From assembly GCA_964057225.1 (NCBI GenBank), contig OZ059894.1, positions 12,968,131-13,032,130 on the forward strand: a stretch of 64,000 bases of DNA. Direction: 5' to 3'. The first letter of the stretch is position 1. Every line of letters begins with the position of its first letter. The notes beneath the pieces are model-generated. The model ran no database searches, was not told the DNA's origin, and worked only from the letters and a program-made list of their open reading frames with translations. Below, in pieces: positions 60,718 through 64,000 of this stretch. The position numbers and the translations under genes are program-made. The DNA is from Auanema rhodensis. Taxonomy: Eukaryota > Nematoda > Chromadorea > Rhabditida > Rhabditidae.

Positions 60718-63700
60718 TACAATAGTTTTGAAACAATTCATTCGTTCATTAAGATTTTAAACAGTGAAAAAAAAGTTTGAATATTTTGATACTCAAGAAA
60801 TAAAACATGAAAATATTTTATAATTTTCCAATTCATTTTGCTCCATTTTCTTCATTTAATCACGTATTTTGAAACAATCTCATATTTTTACAATAATTTC
60901 CAAACAAATCATCCAGTTAATAATGTTTTTAACAGTAAAAAAGATATAATTTTGAATATTTTGATACTCAAGAAATAAAACATGAAAATATTTTATAATT
61001 TTCCAATTCATTTTACTCTATTTTCTTCATTTAATCATGTTTCTTGGAACAATTTTAAATTTTTACAATAATTTCGAAACAAATCATTCATTTAATAATG
61101 TTTTTAACAGTAAAGAAGATATAATTTTAAATATTTCGATACTCAAAAAATAAAACATGAAAATATTTTAAAATTTTCCAATTCATTTTACTCTATTTTC
61201 TTTATTTAATTATGTTTCTTGGAACAATTTTAAATTTTACAATAATTTCGAAATAAATAATCCAGTTAATAATGTTTTTAACAGTAAAGTAGATAAAATT
61301 TTAATTTATTTGATACTCAAAAAATGAAACATGAAAATATTTTATAATTTTCCAATTCATTTTACTCTATTTTCTTCATTTAATCACGTATTTTGAAACA
61401 ATCTCATATTTTTACAATAGTTTTGAAACAATTCATTTGTTCATTAAGATTTGAAACATTAAAAACGATCTTAATTTGAATTTTCTGATACTCAAAAAAT
61501 AAAACATGAAAATATTTTATAATTTTCCAATTCATTTTACTCTATTTTCTTCATTTAATCATGTGTCTTGAAACAATCTCAAATTTTTACAATAGTTTTG
61601 AAACAATTCATTCGTTCATTAAGATTTTAAACAGTGAAAAAAAAAGTTTGAATATTTTGATACTCAAGAAATAAAACATGAAAATATTTTATAATTTTCC
61701 AATTCATTTTACTCTATTTTCTTCATTTAATCATGTTTCTTGGAACAATTTTAAATTTTTACAATAATTTCGAAACAATTCATTCATTTAATAATGTTTT
61801 TAACAGTAAAGAAGATATAATTTTAAATATTTCGATACTCAAAAAATAAAACATGAAAATATTTTAAAATTTTCCAATTCATTTTACTCTATTTTCTTCA
61901 TTTAATTATGTTTCTTGGAACAATTTTAAATTTTACAATAATTTCGAAATAAATAATCCAGTTAATAATGTTTTTAACAGTAAAGTAGATAAAATTTTAA
62001 TTTATTTGATACTCAAAAAATGAAACATGAAAATATTTTATAATTTTCCAATTCATTTTACTCTATTTTCTTCATTTAATCACGTATTTTGAAACAATCT
62101 CATATTTTTACAATAGTTTTGAAACAATTCATTCGTTCATTAAGATTTGAAACATTAAAAACGATCTTAATTTGAATTTTCTGATACTCAAAAAATAAAA
62201 CATGAAAATATTTTATAATTTTCCAATTCATTTTACTCCATTTTCTTCATTTAATCACGTATTTTGAAACAATCTCATATTTTTACAATAGTTTTGAAAC
62301 AATTCATTCGTTCATTAAGATTTGAAACATTAAAAACGATCTTAATTTGAATTTTCTGATACTCAAAAAATAAAACATGAAAATATTTTATAATTTTCCA
62401 ATTCATTTTACTCTATTTTCTTCATTTAATCATGTGTCTTGAAACAATCTCAAATTTTTACAATAGTTTTGAAACAATTCATTCGTTCATTAAGATTTTA
62501 AACAGTGAAAAAAAAAGTTTGAATATTTTGATACTCAAGAAATAAAACATGAAAATATTTTATAATTTTCCAATTCATTTTACTCTATTTTCTTCATTTA
62601 ATCATGTTTCTTGGAACAATTTTAAATTTTTACAATAATTTCGAAACAAATCATTCATTTAATAATGTTTTTAACAGTAAAGAAGATATAATTTTAAATA
62701 TTTCGATACTCAAAAAATAAAACATGAAAATATTTTAAAATTTTCCAATTCATTTTACTCTATTTTCTTCATTTAATTATGTTTCTTGGAACAATTTTAA
62801 ATTTTACAATAATTTCGAAATAAATAATCCAGTTAATAATGTTTTTAACAGTAAAGTAGATAAAATTTTAATTTATTTGATACTCAAAAAATGAAACATG
62901 AAAATATTTTATAATTTTCCAATTCATTTTACTCTATTTTCTTCATTTAATCACGTATTTTGAAACAATCTCATATTTTTACAATAATTTCGAAACAAAT
63001 CATCCAGTTAATAATGTTTTTAACAGTAAAGAAGTTATAATTTCAAATATTTTGATACTAAAAAAATAAAACATGGAAATATTTTATAATTTTCCAATTC
63101 ATTTTACTCCATTTTCTTCATTTAATCACGTATTTTGAAACAATCTCATGTTTTTACAATAGTTTTGAAACAATTCATTCGTTCATTAAGATTTTAAACA
63201 GTGAAAACGATCTTAATTTGAATTTTCTGATACTAAAAAAATAAAACATGGAAATATTTTATAATTTCCCAATTCATTTTACTCCATTTTCTTCATTTAA
63301 TCACGTATTTTGAAACAATCTCATATTTTTACAATAGTTTTGAAACAATTCATTCGTTCATTGAGATTTGAAACATTAAAAACGATCTTAATTTGAATTT
63401 TCTGATACTAAAAAAATAAAACATGGAAATATTTTATAATTTTCCAATTCATTTTACTCCATTTTCTTCATTTAATCACGTATTTTGAAACAATCTCATA
63501 TTTTTACAATAGTTTTGAAACAATTCATTCGTTCATTAAGATTTGAAACATTAAAAACGATCTTAATTTGAATTTTCTGATACTCAAAAAATAAAACATG
63601 AAAATATTTTATAATTTTCCAATTCATTTTACTCTATTTTCTTCATTTAATCACGTATTTTGAAACAATCTCAAATTTTTACAATAGTTTTGAAACAATT

Positions 63701-64000
63701 CATTCGTTCTGTAAGATTTTAAACAGTGAAAAAAAAAAGTTTAAATATTTTGATACTCAAGAAATAAAACATGAAAATATTTTATAATTTTCCAATTCAT
63801 TTTACTCCATTTTCTTCATTTAATCACGTATTTTGAAACAATCTCATATTTTTACAATAGTTTTGAAACAATTCATTTGTTCATTGAGATTTGAAACATT
63901 AAAAACGATCTTAATTTGAATTTTCTGATAGTAAGAAAATAAAACATGGAAATATTTTATAATTTTCCAATTCATTTTACTCCATTTTCTTCATTTAATC
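60718..64000 (-). repeat. AT-rich satellite array, block IV, inverted polarity
   Basis: From 60718 all monomers read as the reverse complement (GTTTTGAAACAATTCATTCG, CATTTTACTCCATTTTC, and so on) to the window end. Types A, B, C and D are all present. A five-monomer block repeats with 871-bp spacing (ATGTGTCTTG at 61561 and 62432; AAATAAATAA at 61947 and 62818). No gene seen; the array runs off the window. Confidence 0.95.

Overview
The window is eukaryotic heterochromatin-like DNA. About 55 kb is one AT-rich tandem satellite (monomer about 173-175 bp, roughly 80% A+T; I count 35 G/C in the first 173 bases), and two full-length DIRS-type tyrosine-recombinase retrotransposons sit inside it. 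No host gene, tRNA, rRNA or bacterial feature was seen. Spliceosomal intron signals, the DIRS elements and the satellite point to a eukaryote, most likely an animal; the sequence does not let me name the species.

Layout: 1-6132 satellite (long higher-order repeat of up to 19 monomers); 6133-10581 DIRS copy 1, coding on the minus strand; 10582-26189 satellite, with a nested 175/350/1225-bp amplification at 13498-15947 and a more divergent monomer family (type D) appearing from about 18.78 kb; 26190-30638 DIRS copy 2, coding on the plus strand; 30639-60717 satellite, largely paralogous to the 11-26 kb part and carrying several local tandem duplications (636, 869, about 2260 bp); 60718-64000 the same satellite in inverted polarity.

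Each DIRS copy is exactly 4449 bp. In the coding direction the order is: 176-bp inverted terminal repeat (ITR), Gag-like ORF, 43-nt intron, reverse transcriptase/RNase H/methyltransferase-like ORF, overlapping tyrosine recombinase (YR) ORF, 76-bp internal complementary region (ICR), 218-bp spacer, second 176-bp ITR, 36-bp terminal extension. The ICR is the exact reverse complement of the junction formed when the two element ends are joined, as expected if it is the template for making a circular intermediate. RT/RNase H would copy the RNA, the ICR would restore the ends and close the circle, and the YR would insert the circle. Both copies lack target-site duplications, and the empty satellite site can be rebuilt perfectly from the flanks.

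The two copies differ at only about 13 positions that I could find by eye, and all three reading frames are open in both, so they look recently mobile. The most interesting points are the short intron that would switch the product from Gag to a 922-aa Gag-RT fusion, an ITR polymorphism shared by both ITRs of a copy but different between copies, a common target motif at the two insertion sites, and the polarity switch of the satellite at 60717/60718.
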